From assembly GCA_021234155.1 (NCBI GenBank), contig JAJEKV010000053.1, forward strand, positions 8,635,424-8,699,423: a stretch of 64,000 bases of DNA, in the 5' to 3' direction. The position numbers and the translations under genes were made by a program. Source of the DNA: Isoetes taiwanensis (Eukaryota > Streptophyta > Lycopodiopsida > Isoetales > Isoetaceae). Numbering within the stretch: position 1 is the stretch's first letter; the number at the start of each line of letters is the position of its first letter. A model generated the notes under the pieces. That model saw only the letters and a program-made list of their open reading frames with translations, made no database searches and had not been told where the DNA came from. This document shows positions 45,376-56,304 of this stretch, in pieces.

Positions 45376-48300
45376 TCAAAGATCTATATCATAGTCCTCG
45401 TCATTTTTTTTGCTGCTCTCTGCCCTCTCGTCCTTCTGTGCCGTCTGCTCCTTTGCTGGAGACTTAAGTTTTGTATCCTCCTTGTCCTCTGGAATGGTAG
45501 CTAAAGCTACTTCTTTAAGCTCTGCAAAGGTTGCCTCATCGTCTAGTGAGCTGGAGAATGGAGGTCGTATCTCCGGGGCGTTAGTTTAGCATAATCGAGA
45601 TGAAGACTTGGCCCCTAGCTCTTGATGTTCATCCGGTAAAGTAGGTAAAGGCGCCCGGTCTCATCTTCACAAAATGCCGCGACATCCTTATCAATATCCA
45701 CGGCTACGATTTGCGGCCCTTCTTAAGTGCACATGCGATAGTAGTACCGAGAACCGGAGAAAGCATCAAGCACCCAATCTCACGGATGCGAGAACATGTC
45801 CAGGAGATGGTTGATGGCGTTTGTGGTTTCGGTAGTGATTCACAATCCCGCCTTGTGCACTTGGGTCCCGCAATTTACGTAAGGCTGCTGGAAACTCAAG
45901 GGCGTTTGAAAAGTTTTGACAGTGGCGGTGTTGAAGTGTTCCATGGTCCTCTTCCCATCAAAACTCCAATAAGCTACATGAAGGTACTCTACCTTCTTTG
46001 AGCAACCTTGGTCCTCCACCATGGTAGTTGATGTTCGTTTTGTACCTAGTGAAACATTTAAAGTGATGTTAGCAAAAACAAGAAAACACTTCGAAAACCA
46101 GAAACAGGAAATACTATTCCGGAATACACTACGTAATCAAAGAGAAAAGTAACTGTATTCTGGAATAAGACTTACCAGACAAGGTTTTCATATCCTGCCT
46201 GAACTGGAGAACCAAAGTGGTTTTTGAAAGCTGATTCTACCAAGCCAGACTGCATGCTCGAATGGAAAGTAACTAAACGCCAATGTTTGGCCGTTGTGAT
46301 CTGCTTGATTCCATCAATGAAAGCATTAAACTCTGAAAATTTGAAGGGCTAGTCGTCGTATCTGCTGTCTTTAAGCTTAAACCCGTAGGGAAGATCAGCA
46401 ATAACCAAAGTGAAGTCCTGTGGCTTAACCGTTCCGACAAGGTTCGTGCAATCACCATGAATGATTGAATATAAATTGTTTTGATCAAACATGCAAAATC
46501 TCTCGTAGTCGGATGGTTCTGGCTCAACAGTTCTTCTTTCAGCTAACGACCTCTCTTCCCGTGCTGTTCTAACCAAATGCATAAAGCCCTCGGGAAGGTC
46601 TTTGTTTTTCTTTTTGCTCTGAGGAAAAACATAACAACAACTGTAAGGAGATCGTGTGTGCAAAGATGAGGAATGTTGAAAGTACTTACCTAGCCCTCAA
46701 AATTTGGTGCATATTGCACAATGCGCTCGTCAGAAGTGGCTATTGGGTAGAGTTCCTTGCACCTTTCCCATGTCTCGACGTTTAGCTGTTTTATCAAACA
46801 TGTTTGACATGTTATGACGTTCTTTTGGCTGCAAGACGTTAAGGAAACAATGAGTTAAAAAGTAAGAAACAAGACAAAGTAGAAGGAAAACAAATAAAAG
46901 TCAAGCTATTTGTATTCTGGAATACAAACTGGTTAACTGGTGATGCTACCTCGAAACAATATGCAGAAAATAGTTCTGTTAAAGGACACAAACATTGCTT
47001 GTCTCTAGAAAAGCATTGTGTATTCCGGAATACACATTGCTTCTCTGAAGGAAGCAATGTGTATTCTGGAATACACAATTCTTTTTTAGAAGAGGGCATG
47101 TGTATTCCAGAATACACATGTCTTCCTTCACATGGGCAATGTGTATTCCGGAATACACATTGCTTGTCTGTAGGAAAGCATTGTGTATTCCGGAATACAC
47201 AATGCCCATGTGAAGAAAGGTATGTGTATTCTGGAATACACTATCTACCCCGATGTTTTTGGGACTCTAACGTCTAAAGAATAAAGTTTGTGGCAGAGAT
47301 CTTACTTGTGCAATTCCTTTGACATTTCTTCTAGGCTAAACTCCGTATCAACAACTTTTTGGAGAAGCCGCTCCAGTAGCTCTGTGTCGGAGAAGCCCTG
47401 CATTTCTCGCCAGACGGTAATGGTCATTTCTTTTTTGGGCACGTCAGATGATTTTTTCTTGGCTGTCTCCTTGCCCTTGCTCTTTAACTCCCCTCGTTCG
47501 AACATTGTAAATATCTAGATCACAGGTTCCCAAATCTGTTCAAAAAGATTTCAAGTGAGATAGTTGATTTGTTATTCTGGAATACGTTTTGTGCTTACCT
47601 TGCCATCTCTAAAAGCTAATTGGAACCAGTTATCGTGGCCAATGAGAGACTGCCTTTTATTGGCCTCGTCATATTTCAGGCAGCATTCAATGGCACACGC
47701 CTCCTTAAGCTCCAAGGAAAACGCTGGCTTCTTCAGGTCCTCACCGTACTTTTCCTTGAAAATTACGTACTCCACATGCATGAACCGGATCTTGTCGTTA
47801 AGCTCATCTTTAGTTTTGTACTCGTTGTCGGCATTGTGGGTGTTATAACGATTTTTGCTTCTTCATCGGTAAGACCACGATGAAGCAGTAGGAGGGGCGG
47901 AGAGAGGTACCTCGGGTTCTTCTTCTCTTTATAAAGTTGCCTTCTTGCCTTGAAGCTGTGATTTCCTCCCAAGACGTAGTGAGTGTAGGTGTCTGCGTTT
48001 TCTCTGTCATAGTCTGGGGGTTTTACCTTTGCTCCCCTGTCAACAAGGACAACTATTGGGGCCACATGAGCATTTGGATTGCTCCTTATTACATCTTCGG
48101 GTTCCTCAAGTGATCGGTGTAAATTTTGCGAACCTCCTTTCACCAGCTTTATTTTTGATTGGAAGCTTCATACAAGTGGATTGGCAAATAAATGACACCT
48201 TGCACAAACTTGTGCGGGGTTAATCTCTTCCATTTTCTCGGATGTTTTATCAACTTTTTTTCTTTGATAGCAACACCGGTGCTTTGCCCTTCCCCTTCTT

Positions 48301-48783
48301 CTTCTTAGGTTCCTCGGGGGCATCTTCTTTTGTAACCAAAGCCGTTTGCTTTTTTAGGCTCTTTAGCGACAACGGTTTGCCTTTGCCGCTTCCTTGGTGG
48401 TGGTGCGGTGGTCTTTCTTGATTTGTGATGGACTCCTAGATGGTGATGATGCCTTTGCTCGGGCTCTACGGGTTATCCTCTTCCCCTTGTTCGACTTCAT
48501 TTGTAGGGGAAGTCCTCGCTCGTTATTGCTTGAGCGTAGTTAATGATGGCCTGAGGCGACCTCTTGTTCGGGTAGTGAGAAACATACTTATAAAGAGGAT
48601 GTGGATTTAGTTTCATCACTCTAAGGTAGGATTCATCAACATGAATAAAGCCTTGGGATGTACGAAAAGGCAGTCTCCCTCCACGACCGGACTCCCGGCC
48701 TACTTCACTCCACGGGCTCAAGCGGACATGTAGGAAAGTAAAGGGTCTTTGTACTTTCGGAAGTACCCCTTGTAAAGAACCAT
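45376..48783 (-). CDS. ParB-like/beta-class DNA amino-methyltransferase fusion, copy A (frame breaks present)
   Basis: Exons, minus strand: 48783-47599 (ParB part), 47535-47306, 46828-46690, 46618-46176, 46045-45376; introns are GT-AG. The ParB-like domain has HVAPIVVLVDR and YVLGGNHSFKARRQLY, the ParB/sulfiredoxin-fold signature. Next are a Cys pair (VITCQTC) and methyltransferase motif IV (DFTLVIADLPYGFKL, a DPPY variant). Motif I comes last: DWVLDAFSGS then GTTxIACALKKGR and IVAVDID. IV before I is the permuted beta class (N6-adenine or N4-cytosine). The C-terminus is acidic (KKNDEDYDIDL). By family it binds SAM and DNA in the nucleus; target unknown. Frameshifts occur in the ParB exon (near 47800 and 48100), in motif I (about 45750) and in the tail, mostly at expected CTG/CAG. 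The start is uncertain: the frame is open about 40 bp further 5'. Confidence 0.75.
47018..47241. repeat. Six 18-bp palindromes, 41-bp period, in intron 2 of the ParB-methyltransferase gene
   Basis: GTGTATTCCGGAATACAC or a one-base variant begins at 47018, 47059, 47100, 47141, 47183 and 47224 (steps 41, 41, 41, 42, 41). The central dinucleotide is CG, TG, CA, CG, CG, TG in order. The 23-24-bp spacers are themselves near-palindromic (such as ATTGCTTC...GAAGCAAT). Isolated copies of the core occur in introns 1 (47577) and 4 (46115, 46154) and at 46914. Confidence 0.95.
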
Positions 48784-49138
48784 TGAGTTTGGAAGTTTTA
48801 AGTAGATAGTAGGCGTGGTGACTCCTCAAACCTTCTCTCGTGGGTGCGGTTTTGTAAGAGTTTAAGGGGCCTCTTACATTTGTTTTCTTGCCGTTGTCTT
48901 GTGCGTGCAAATTGTTTGTAAACACGACCTTGTTAGAAAGCGGTGGCCAAAAACTATTCGAATACAAAATGTCTTGCAAAAAGGGAAAAAAAGAAGGGCA
49001 AAAGAGGACAAAAATGCCAAAAAAAGCGCTATCTTGACAAAGAAACAGGTCTAAACAAGCTTTAAAGGCGGGGAAAAAGCAGCGTAAAATAACTAAAAAC
49101 TCATGGAAAAGTAACCTCTTAAAACCTAAAACACGAAA

Positions 49139-49277
49139 GTGTATTCGGAATACACTCGCTTTCCTCGAAGGCGAAAGTGTATTCGGAATACTACTTATAC
49201 CAAGTGAAGGCCAAAGTGTATTACGGAATACACTTTTCGCCTTCGAGAGAAAAGCGATAGTGTATTCGGGAATAAAA
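49139..49277. promoter_or_regulatory. Palindrome cluster in the divergent promoter, copy A
   Basis: Four palindrome copies begin at 49139, 49177, 49216 and 49260, most with a base missing or changed at the centre (ATTCGGAAT, ATTACGGAAT). Further single copies are at 49516 and 49591. The cluster lies between the minus-strand ParB-methyltransferase and plus-strand transposase genes and so may control both. Confidence 0.8.
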
Positions 49278-49664
49278 AGCAGAGACATGCAAATGATTGT
49301 ACGTTGTACTTTCTTACTGACCTGTCCATGTTTTCTCTATGTGAATCGGAATACAGTCTCTGAACATTATAATCGAAGGCGCTGGCGCTGGCGACTTGAG
49401 CTCAGAGACTGGAATAGGCAACTGAAGGCGCCGAAATTTCCTTTTAAATGTATCATTTTCGTCTTGCTCTTTTTCTATGTGAAGCGGAATACGTTTAGCT
49501 TTACTATCCTACTCCTGTGTATTCCAGAATAGCTTTTATTTTGACTTTCACTTGATTAGTACTGGAACTTCTACTTGTACTACGTGGGCGTGTATTCGGG
49601 AATAAGAAAAGCTATGCACTACAGAAAGTTTCTCAAATCTCTTTACTATTTTGCAGTTGTTAAG

Positions 49665-51420
49665 ATGACGAACCGCTTCGTGAACAAGCTTCCACCACCT
49701 TTTGTTGTCTCAAGCTCGTCTAGTTCTGAGGACACGCTTGGGAACAACGTCATTTCTAGTGAAGACCGGCATTCTCCGACTCCTACCTCTACTTCATCGT
49801 TGTTGCTTCTCGAAGACACCGAGGAGTCCAAAGCCGTAACAGGACTTCCACCACCCTTCCAACCCGTCACCAAGTCGTAGGCAACTGCGGCATCTCCTTC
49901 CAAAGCATCACCACCAGTTCGGAGACATGTTGCCACCACCCTTTGTTCCATCCCGGGACCACCTACGAAGCTCCACAACAGCGGGTGTTCAAGAACAAGC
50001 TACCCCCATTTGTTGTTTTCGCCCCCTTCATCCAAACATACAAGGAACACGAGAAAAAAAAAAGGCGTGAGATTCACTACAATTTCTCTCACCGGGACTT
50101 CACTACAAATGAGGGACGACGCTCCGGCATGCACTCCTCTTCACACAACAAGCGGTTGTGACACATGGATTTGCAGAATTCGGTCCGCTCTAAAGGAGAT
50201 GTTTGCAAGAACTCCTTTTCAAGATGGTACAAGAACAAGCGATGCCACAACCTCTTATGGGCCATCACCATCCTTTAACACTTTGTACCCCGCCTATTCT
50301 GGAACAACTTCCGTGGTGCTGCTTTCCTCTACAAGCACACCACTTCGGGGACGAAGGAAGTCACCCCCAGTAGAAGTTTCATCAGAAGATGAAGACACCA
50401 ACGAGGAACAAAGAGATTACATGTTCTCCAGCCAATCTTCAAAGAAATTCAAGGTGGATTTTGGTTTGAGGGCTTGCTCCTCTGTAAGAAGAAGAAATCT
50501 TATGGATGAACACAAAATGAGGAGACTTTTGAGAACTAAATGCTGCTCATTGGGTTGCATCAACAGATTTAACATGGCTAAATTACGAAAGCGGTTAGAG
50601 ACAACTTCTGGTTCCATGACATTGGCAGACCAGAATGCCTACTTAGCTTATCATGTAAGACCAGACCGCAACACCTTCTTGCACTACATTAACCGTCAAG
50701 AAGTTTGCCAGAAATGCTTTATGGTTGTCCACCGTTTAGGGTCCACCAGAATGTCTAGAATACACAAAAGACTGGACAAAAATCCAGCAATCGATGATCA
50801 TTGTGGACCAAGAAGAGTTGTAACCATGCATGCCCTTGCTGTTGCGTCATGGATGGAGAAATATTTTAGAGAAACATGTGAGAAGCTACCTACTTGACAA
50901 CATGTATCATTTAAGCGATAACATCACCAAAAGATGTTTTTAATGAGTACAAAGAGACTTGCACTTTCGGCTTGAGACATCTCTTACTCACACTTCACGG
51001 TGTGGAAAAGTGAATTCGGTCTTGTGAAAATTCTAGAAAACATAGAATGTCTGTTTTTTGCTCGAGGTGTGCGAGAATTAAAGAGTCAACGAAAGCTGTA
51101 AAGGCGAGGTCGAAAGAAGTAAGCTCATGTTCTCAATCTCTCACTTGTTTTGAGAGAAAATGCTTTGACCTGATTTCTTCTACGGATATTGTGCAACAAA
51201 ACCTTGCCGGACATCGTGAACAACAAGCGGCAGAGAGAAGAAAGCTTGCCAAGCATAGAAAAAAGCTCTTGAGCGTCCTTTGCAATACATATGCATTTGT
51301 GATTGATGGAATGGACCAAAAAAAACAACTCTACCACATTTCTTGAACATTCCTAAAGATGTGCCAGAGGAATGTTTTGTTAAGGTCCACCTTGTAGGAG
51401 CTATGGTCTTCAAAGCACTA
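49665..51420 (+). pseudogene. Transposase-like gene, copy A, 3'-truncated
   Basis: The ATG at 49665 opens a Pro/Ser-rich N-terminus with repeated KLPPPFV. After frameshifts it reaches the zinc-binding core: KCCSLGCINRF, then YINRQEVCQKCFMVVHRLG and RMSRIHKRLDKNP (about 50530-50790). CSRCARIKEST follows at 51055, then AFVIDGMDQKK (51294-51325). It loses similarity to copy C at 51420, just after VGAMVFK, before the remaining acidic residues, so it is truncated. A GC-rich tandem block follows. Confidence 0.75.
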
Positions 51421-51429
51421 CAAGGGATC

Positions 51430-51835
51430 AACGTAGATAATCGACATTTGTCCGTCGATTATCGACCTAAACAGGTCGACAATCAAAGGTCAGCGTCGAT
51501 CGTCTCGTTGACGATCAAACGTCGGCCGGTGACCATTGAGCGTCGATCATCGGCCTTTCGGTTGGAGTGGCGTGTCGCCTTTGGCCTCGTGGCATGCCTA
51601 CCTGGTGCCCGGCGGCGGCGTGGGCTGTCTTGGCGTGGCGTGGGCGTCGATCATCGGCGTTGTGTCGATGATGACATGGCATGCGTGGCCTGGCCGATGC
51701 CTACGTGGTCCCCGGCGCCCGGCGGTTGTGCTGGCGTGGCGTGGAGCGTCGATCATCGGCGTTGTCGATGATGACATGGCATCGTGGCACGGCGATGCCT
51801 CGTGGTCCCCGGCGCCCGGCGTGGGCGTACTTCGA
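51430..51835. repeat. GC-rich block with a ~103-bp tandem repeat
   Basis: GCGTCGATCATCGGC recurs at 51542, 51646 and 51748. The units also share GATGATGACATGGCAT and CCCCGGCGCCCGGCG. Upstream, shorter inverted phrases such as GTCGATTATCGACC occur. It fills the junction between the truncated transposase copy A and the restart of the element inside the ParB exon at 51838. Base composition is unlike everything around it. Confidence 0.85.
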
Positions 51836-51837
51836 AA

Positions 51838-51960
51838 CGGACATGTAGGAAAGTAAGGGTGCTGTACTTTCCAGAAGTACCCCTTGTAAAGAACCATTGA
51901 GTTTGGAAGTTTTCGTAGATAGTAGGCGTAGCTGACTCCTCAAGCCTTCTCTGTGGGTGC
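51838..51960 (-). pseudogene. 5' fragment of the ParB-methyltransferase gene, copy C
   Basis: It matches 63168-63290 of copy B. Only the first ~20 codons of the frame (MVLYKGYFWKVQHPYFPTC) remain before the GC-rich block. It is the left edge of the internal duplication. Confidence 0.8.
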
Positions 51961-52260
51961 GGTTTTTTGTAAGAGTTTAAGAGGCCTCTTCATTTGTTTC
52001 TTCTTTGTTGTCTTGTGCGTGCAAATTGTTTGTAAAACACGACCTTGTTAGAGAAAGCGATTGGCCAAAAACTATTCAGAATACAAAATGTCTTGCAAAA
52101 AGGGGAAAAAGAAGGGCAAAAGAGGACAAAAATGCCAAAAAAAAACCTTTGCTATCTTGACAAAAAAGCAGGTCTAAACAAGCTTTAAAGGCGGGAAAAA
52201 CGCCTAAAATAACTAAAAAACTCATGGAAAAGTAACCTCTTAAAACCTAAAAACACGAAA

Positions 52261-52317
52261 GTGTATTCCGGAATACACTTTCGCCTTCGAGAGAAGGCGA
52301 TAGTGTATTCGGGAATA
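52261..52317. promoter_or_regulatory. Palindrome pair in the divergent promoter, copy C
   Basis: GTGTATTCCGGAATACAC at 52261-52278 and a variant GTGTATTCGGGAATA at 52303, 42 bp apart. The between-sequence TTCGCCTTCGAGAGAAGGCGA is itself nearly palindromic. Confidence 0.85.
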
Positions 52318-52702
52318 AGAAACAGACATGCAAATGATTGTACGTTGTACTTTCTTCTTGACTTTGTCCATGTTTTCTCTATGTGAATCGGAATCTGATC
52401 TCGAACATTATAATCAAAAGTATTTTGGCTGGCGACTTGAGCTCAGAGACTGGAATAGGCAACTGAAGGCGCCGAAATTTCCTTTTAAATGTATCATTTT
52501 CGTCTTGCTCTTTTTCTATGTGAAGCGGAATACGTTTAGCTTTACTATCCTATACAATGTATTCGAATAGCTTTTATTTTGACTTTCACTTGATTAGTCT
52601 TTGGAACTTCTACTTGTACTACATGGGCGTGTATTCGGGAATAAGAAAAAGCTCGCACTCTGAAAGTTTCTCAAATCTCTTTACTATTTTGCGGTTGTTA
52701 AG

Positions 52703-55700
52703 ATGGCGAACCGCCGTGAACAAGCTTCCACCACCTTTTGTTGTCTCAAGCTCGTCTAGTTCGAGGACACGGCTTGGGAACAACGTCATTTCTAGTGAAG
52801 ACCCGGCATTCTCGACTCCTACCTCTACTTCATCGTTGTTGCTTCTCGAACACACCGAGTCCCGACCGCAACAGACTTCCACCACCCTTCCAACCGTCAC
52901 CAAGTCACGTAGATAGCACACTTTGGCATCTCCTTCCAAAGCATCACCACCGGTTCGGACATGTTGCCACCACCCTTTGTTCCATCCGGGACCACCTCTG
53001 AAGCTCCACAACAACGGGTGTTCAGAACAAGCTACCCCCATTTGTTGCTTAGCCCCCTTCATCCAAACATACAAGGAACACAGAAAGTAAAAAAAGGCGT
53101 GAGATTCACTACAATTTCTCTCACGGGACTTCACTACAAATGAGGGCGGCGCTCCGGCATGCACTCCTCTTCACACAACAACGGTTGTGACACATGGATT
53201 TTGAGAATTCGGTCCGCTCTAAAGGAGATGTTTGCAAGAACTCCTTTTCAAGATGGTACAAGAACAAGCGATGCCACAACCTCTTATGGGCCATCACCAT
53301 CCTTTAACACTTTGTACCCCGCCTATTCACGGAACAACTTCCGTTAGTGCGCTTTCCTCTACAAGCACACCACTTTCGGGACAGAGGAAGTCACCCCGAG
53401 TAGAAGTTTTATCAGAAGATGAAGACACCAACGAGGAACAAAGATTACATGTTCTCAGCCAATCTTCAAAGAAATTCAAGGTGGATTTTGGTTTGAGGGC
53501 TTGCTCCTCTCGTAAGAAGAAGAAGAAATCTTATGGATGAACACAAAATGAGGAGACTTTTGAGAACTAAATGCTGCTCATTGGGTTGCATCAACAATTT
53601 AACATGGCTAAATTACGGCGATTAGAGACAACTTCTGGTTCCATGACATTGGCAGACGGAATGCCTACTTAGCTTATCATGTAAGACCAGACCGCAACAC
53701 CTTCTTGCACTACATTAACCGTCAAGAAGTTTGCCAGAAATGCTTTATGGTTGTCCACCATTTAGGGTCCACCAGAATGTCTAGAATACACAAAAGACTG
53801 GACAAAAATCCAGCAATCGATGATCATTGTGGACCAAGAAGAGTTGTAACCATGCATGCCCTTGTTCTTTGTGTCATGGATGGAGAAATATTTTAGAGAA
53901 ACATGTGAGAAGCTACCTAACAATGACAACATATATCATTTAGCGATAACATCACCAAAAAGATGTTTTTAATGAGTACAAAGAGACTTGCACTCAGCTT
54001 CGGCACATCTCTTACTCACACTTCACCAGACTGTGGAAAAGTGAATTCGGTCTTGTGAAAATTCCTAGAAAACATAGAATGTCTGTTTGCTCGAGGTGTG
54101 CGAATTAAAGAGTCAACGAAAGCTGCAAAGGCGAGGAGGTCGAAAGAAGTAAGCTCATGTTCTCCAATCTCTCACTTGTTTAGGAGAAAATGCTTTGACC
54201 TGATTTCTTCTCTGAGATATTGTGCAACAAAACCTTGCGGACATCGTGAACAACAAGCGTGAGAGAGAAGAAAGCTTGCCAAGCATAGAAAAAAGCTCTT
54301 GAGCGTCCCTTTGCAATACATATGCATTTGTGATTGATGGAATGGACAAAAAAAACAACTCTACCACATTTCTTGAACATTCCTAAAGATGTGCGGAGGA
54401 ATGTTTTGTTAAGGTCCACCTTGTAGGAGCTATGGTCTTCAAGTCTAAAGTGCAAAGTATTTTTGGCGTATCCAAACTTGCATGGTGACCCGAACCTCAC
54501 AATTACAATTCTTAACAAGGTCTGCGGCGCGAGCAAGAGCAATTACCACCGGTGCTTTATACGCAACTTGACAATACTACAAGGGAGCACAAGAATCAAA
54601 CACTCTTTGCGTCTTTGTGCCATGTTAGTGGAGCTAGGGATCTTTAGAAAAGTGAAGCTTCGGTTTCTTACTTGTAGGCCACACTCATGATCAGATTGAC
54701 CAAATGTTCGGCCCAGATTTTTACGTGCGCCTTAGAAGGAAGAAGGCTTTTACATCTTCCTTCTTTAGTTGAATTATTGAAGATTCTTACACTCCTACTC
54801 CGGTGGTCGATCTTCTTAAAAGGCTGCTGATTTGGAGAGAGTTTGTTTTTCTCTCAACGTTCAAATAGAGAACAAAGGCTGTGAACAAGTTGAATGATCT
54901 CACCTTTCAACATCATATCAAGTTCTACTTGAAGGATGGCCAAAGCTTCTTCTGAGGGGAAGAAGTATACCACAACTAAATTTGGAGTCCACCGGAGGGA
55001 TTACGCTTCCTTAAATATATTCCGGACACTTCCTTCATAGAAGCGTCTTTGAGCAACTTCCTCTCAAAAATCCTAAGGAGTCCAAGCGGAAGAAAAGTAC
55101 CCCGAGTCATCCTTAAAAGCCATTGAAAATGGAATTTCCTCGAGGCTTTAAGTACTTCTTAGAAGAAGATCGGATGTGGTGGAGTAATTTCTTTCTCGAG
55201 CAGAAAAATTGTTGTACAAAATATAGCTCTAAGGCGGTTGCAAGAACCATTTCAATGGCCTAACACCTTCCATCAACCCCAGCACCAAGCAGGTCCAAGC
55301 AGTGCTACATTTGCACCTGCAGTAGAAGACGAGGAGGACCGAGTCATGTACCTCGGACCAAGACGCAGGAATGAGCCTCAAGGTAATATCACAGAAATTA
55401 CCAAAGGTATGCTAATTGCTCTTTCGAGGAGGATGACAAAAAGGTCGACCTCGACGGATAGCAAAAGTGCTTGACACAGTCAAGGAGGAAGGCTTAGTCA
55501 CTAAACTCAAGATTCATTGGCTTGCAACACGCTCAGAAAATGCTTTTGAAGGTAGATATGAGTTAGAAATGAGAAGCCAAGGAAAAGGGAGAAAGTCCAA
55601 GAAGGTGGGTTGTAGGGACGAAGCTGAACCTTAATGGCGTGACTATATTGTGCTATGATTTTAAATTGAAATCGACAATCGTCTACTTGAAGACTATCAA

Positions 55701-55908
55701 TTTGCTTAAAAAAGCTTGTAATTACGAAGAAGATGATGAAGAAGGTGGTGACAATGCTTCACCGTCTGTTGATAGTGATGAGGAAGATAACTCAAGCACT
55801 TTCTCGAGTGACAGTGAAAGAAGTGAAGGTGATGACGATGGCATAAATGAATATGAAGACGTCCTGGATCCCTCTCTCATCACTCCTCACACTTTTGCAC
55901 ATAACTGA
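52703..55908 (+). CDS. DUF7869-type putative DDE transposase, copy C (frame breaks present)
   Basis: ATG 52703, stop 55906-55908. Order of blocks across frames: Pro/Ser-rich N-terminus; Cys/His core (HYINRQEVCQKCFMVVHHLG); FGLVKIPRKHRMSVCSRCA; KHRKKLL; FVIDGMDQ (Asp near 54335); VHLVGAMVFKS; HGDPNLTITILNKV; QLDNTTREHKNQTLF (54563-54605); FRKVKLRF; and LLVGHTHDQIDQMFG (54671-54712). DG, QLDN and GHTHDQID in this spacing are the hallmarks I know from the DUF7869 family, and their three Asp residues could be a DDE-like triad. C-terminal blocks (PEGLRFLKYIPD; acidic DEEGGDNASPSVDSDEEDN) complete it. Many one-base frameshifts lie at CAG/CTG-type sites. By inference it moves this TTAA-flanked element. 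Confidence 0.7.
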
Positions 55909-56213
55909 GTCTTAGAAAAAGACTATAAATTTTGCATGTAAATATGAAGATTCTATCTTCAAATTTTGAGAATACTACAGTTTCAGTTATAGACTTACTT
56001 CAATTTTTTGTTAAATATTTTATCCTCTGAAATTAGAGTTTCTCTCTTAAAACATACTTTAAGAACATTCTATTTGCTAAGAAAAGTGACACTTTAAAAA
56101 AGTCAATTCTTTTCGCAAAAAAAAAAAAAAAAAAATTAGTCATTTGGGGGTCAAAATAGAATTTCATGCATCTTTTTTTTTTACCTCGTTTTACCCCTTT
56201 TTTTTTGTAGAAA

Positions 56214-56274
56214 AAAAGGGAATCTTTGAGGAATATTCTTTTTGCTCTCGTTTCAACGATTTGCTCCCGTTTAA
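56214..56274 (-). repeat. Right terminal inverted repeat with TTAA
   Basis: AAAAGGGAATCTTTG (56214-56228) and CTCCCGT (56264-56270) are exact inverses of 45068-45082 and 45042-45048; TTAA follows at 56271-56274. Homopolymer T/A tracts lie just inside. Confidence 0.85.
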
Positions 56275-56304
56275 TACGCAACTTTGTTTAAAGCTAATCG
56301 TAAG

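Larger units (their letters stand above)
45042..56270. mobile_element. 11.2-kb TTAA-flanked DNA transposon with ParB-methyltransferase and DUF7869-type transposase
   Basis: The ends ACGGGAG...CTCCCGT are flanked by TTAA on both sides (45038-45041, 56271-56274). A second 15-bp inverted match lies 26 and 42 bp inside. TTAA duplication is known from piggyBac and Kolobok transposons. It interrupts the Gypsy-type element between its accessory gene and gag. Inside are a minus-strand ParB-methyltransferase gene, a plus-strand transposase-like gene, and arrays of the palindrome GTGTATTCCGGAATACAC in an intron and in the divergent promoter. The middle (about 49.66-52.70 kb) is an internal duplication with a GC-rich filler, so an unduplicated element would be about 8 kb. 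Confidence 0.8.

Noticed and set aside
47018-47241. CRISPR array (18-bp repeats, 23-bp spacers)
   Set aside because: The genes around are eukaryotic with introns, spacers are related to each other and palindromic, and no cas-like gene is present. It is a phased satellite.
46839-47277. Proteins with repeated CVFRNT / YSGIH / CIPEYT peptides on both strands
   Set aside because: These are translations of the GTGTATTCCGGAATACAC palindrome in different frames, lying within an intron.
45376-48783. Bacterial contamination carrying a ParB-methyltransferase
   Set aside because: The gene has several GT-AG introns, lies in a TTAA-flanked element nested in a plant retrotransposon, and recurs as a second copy.
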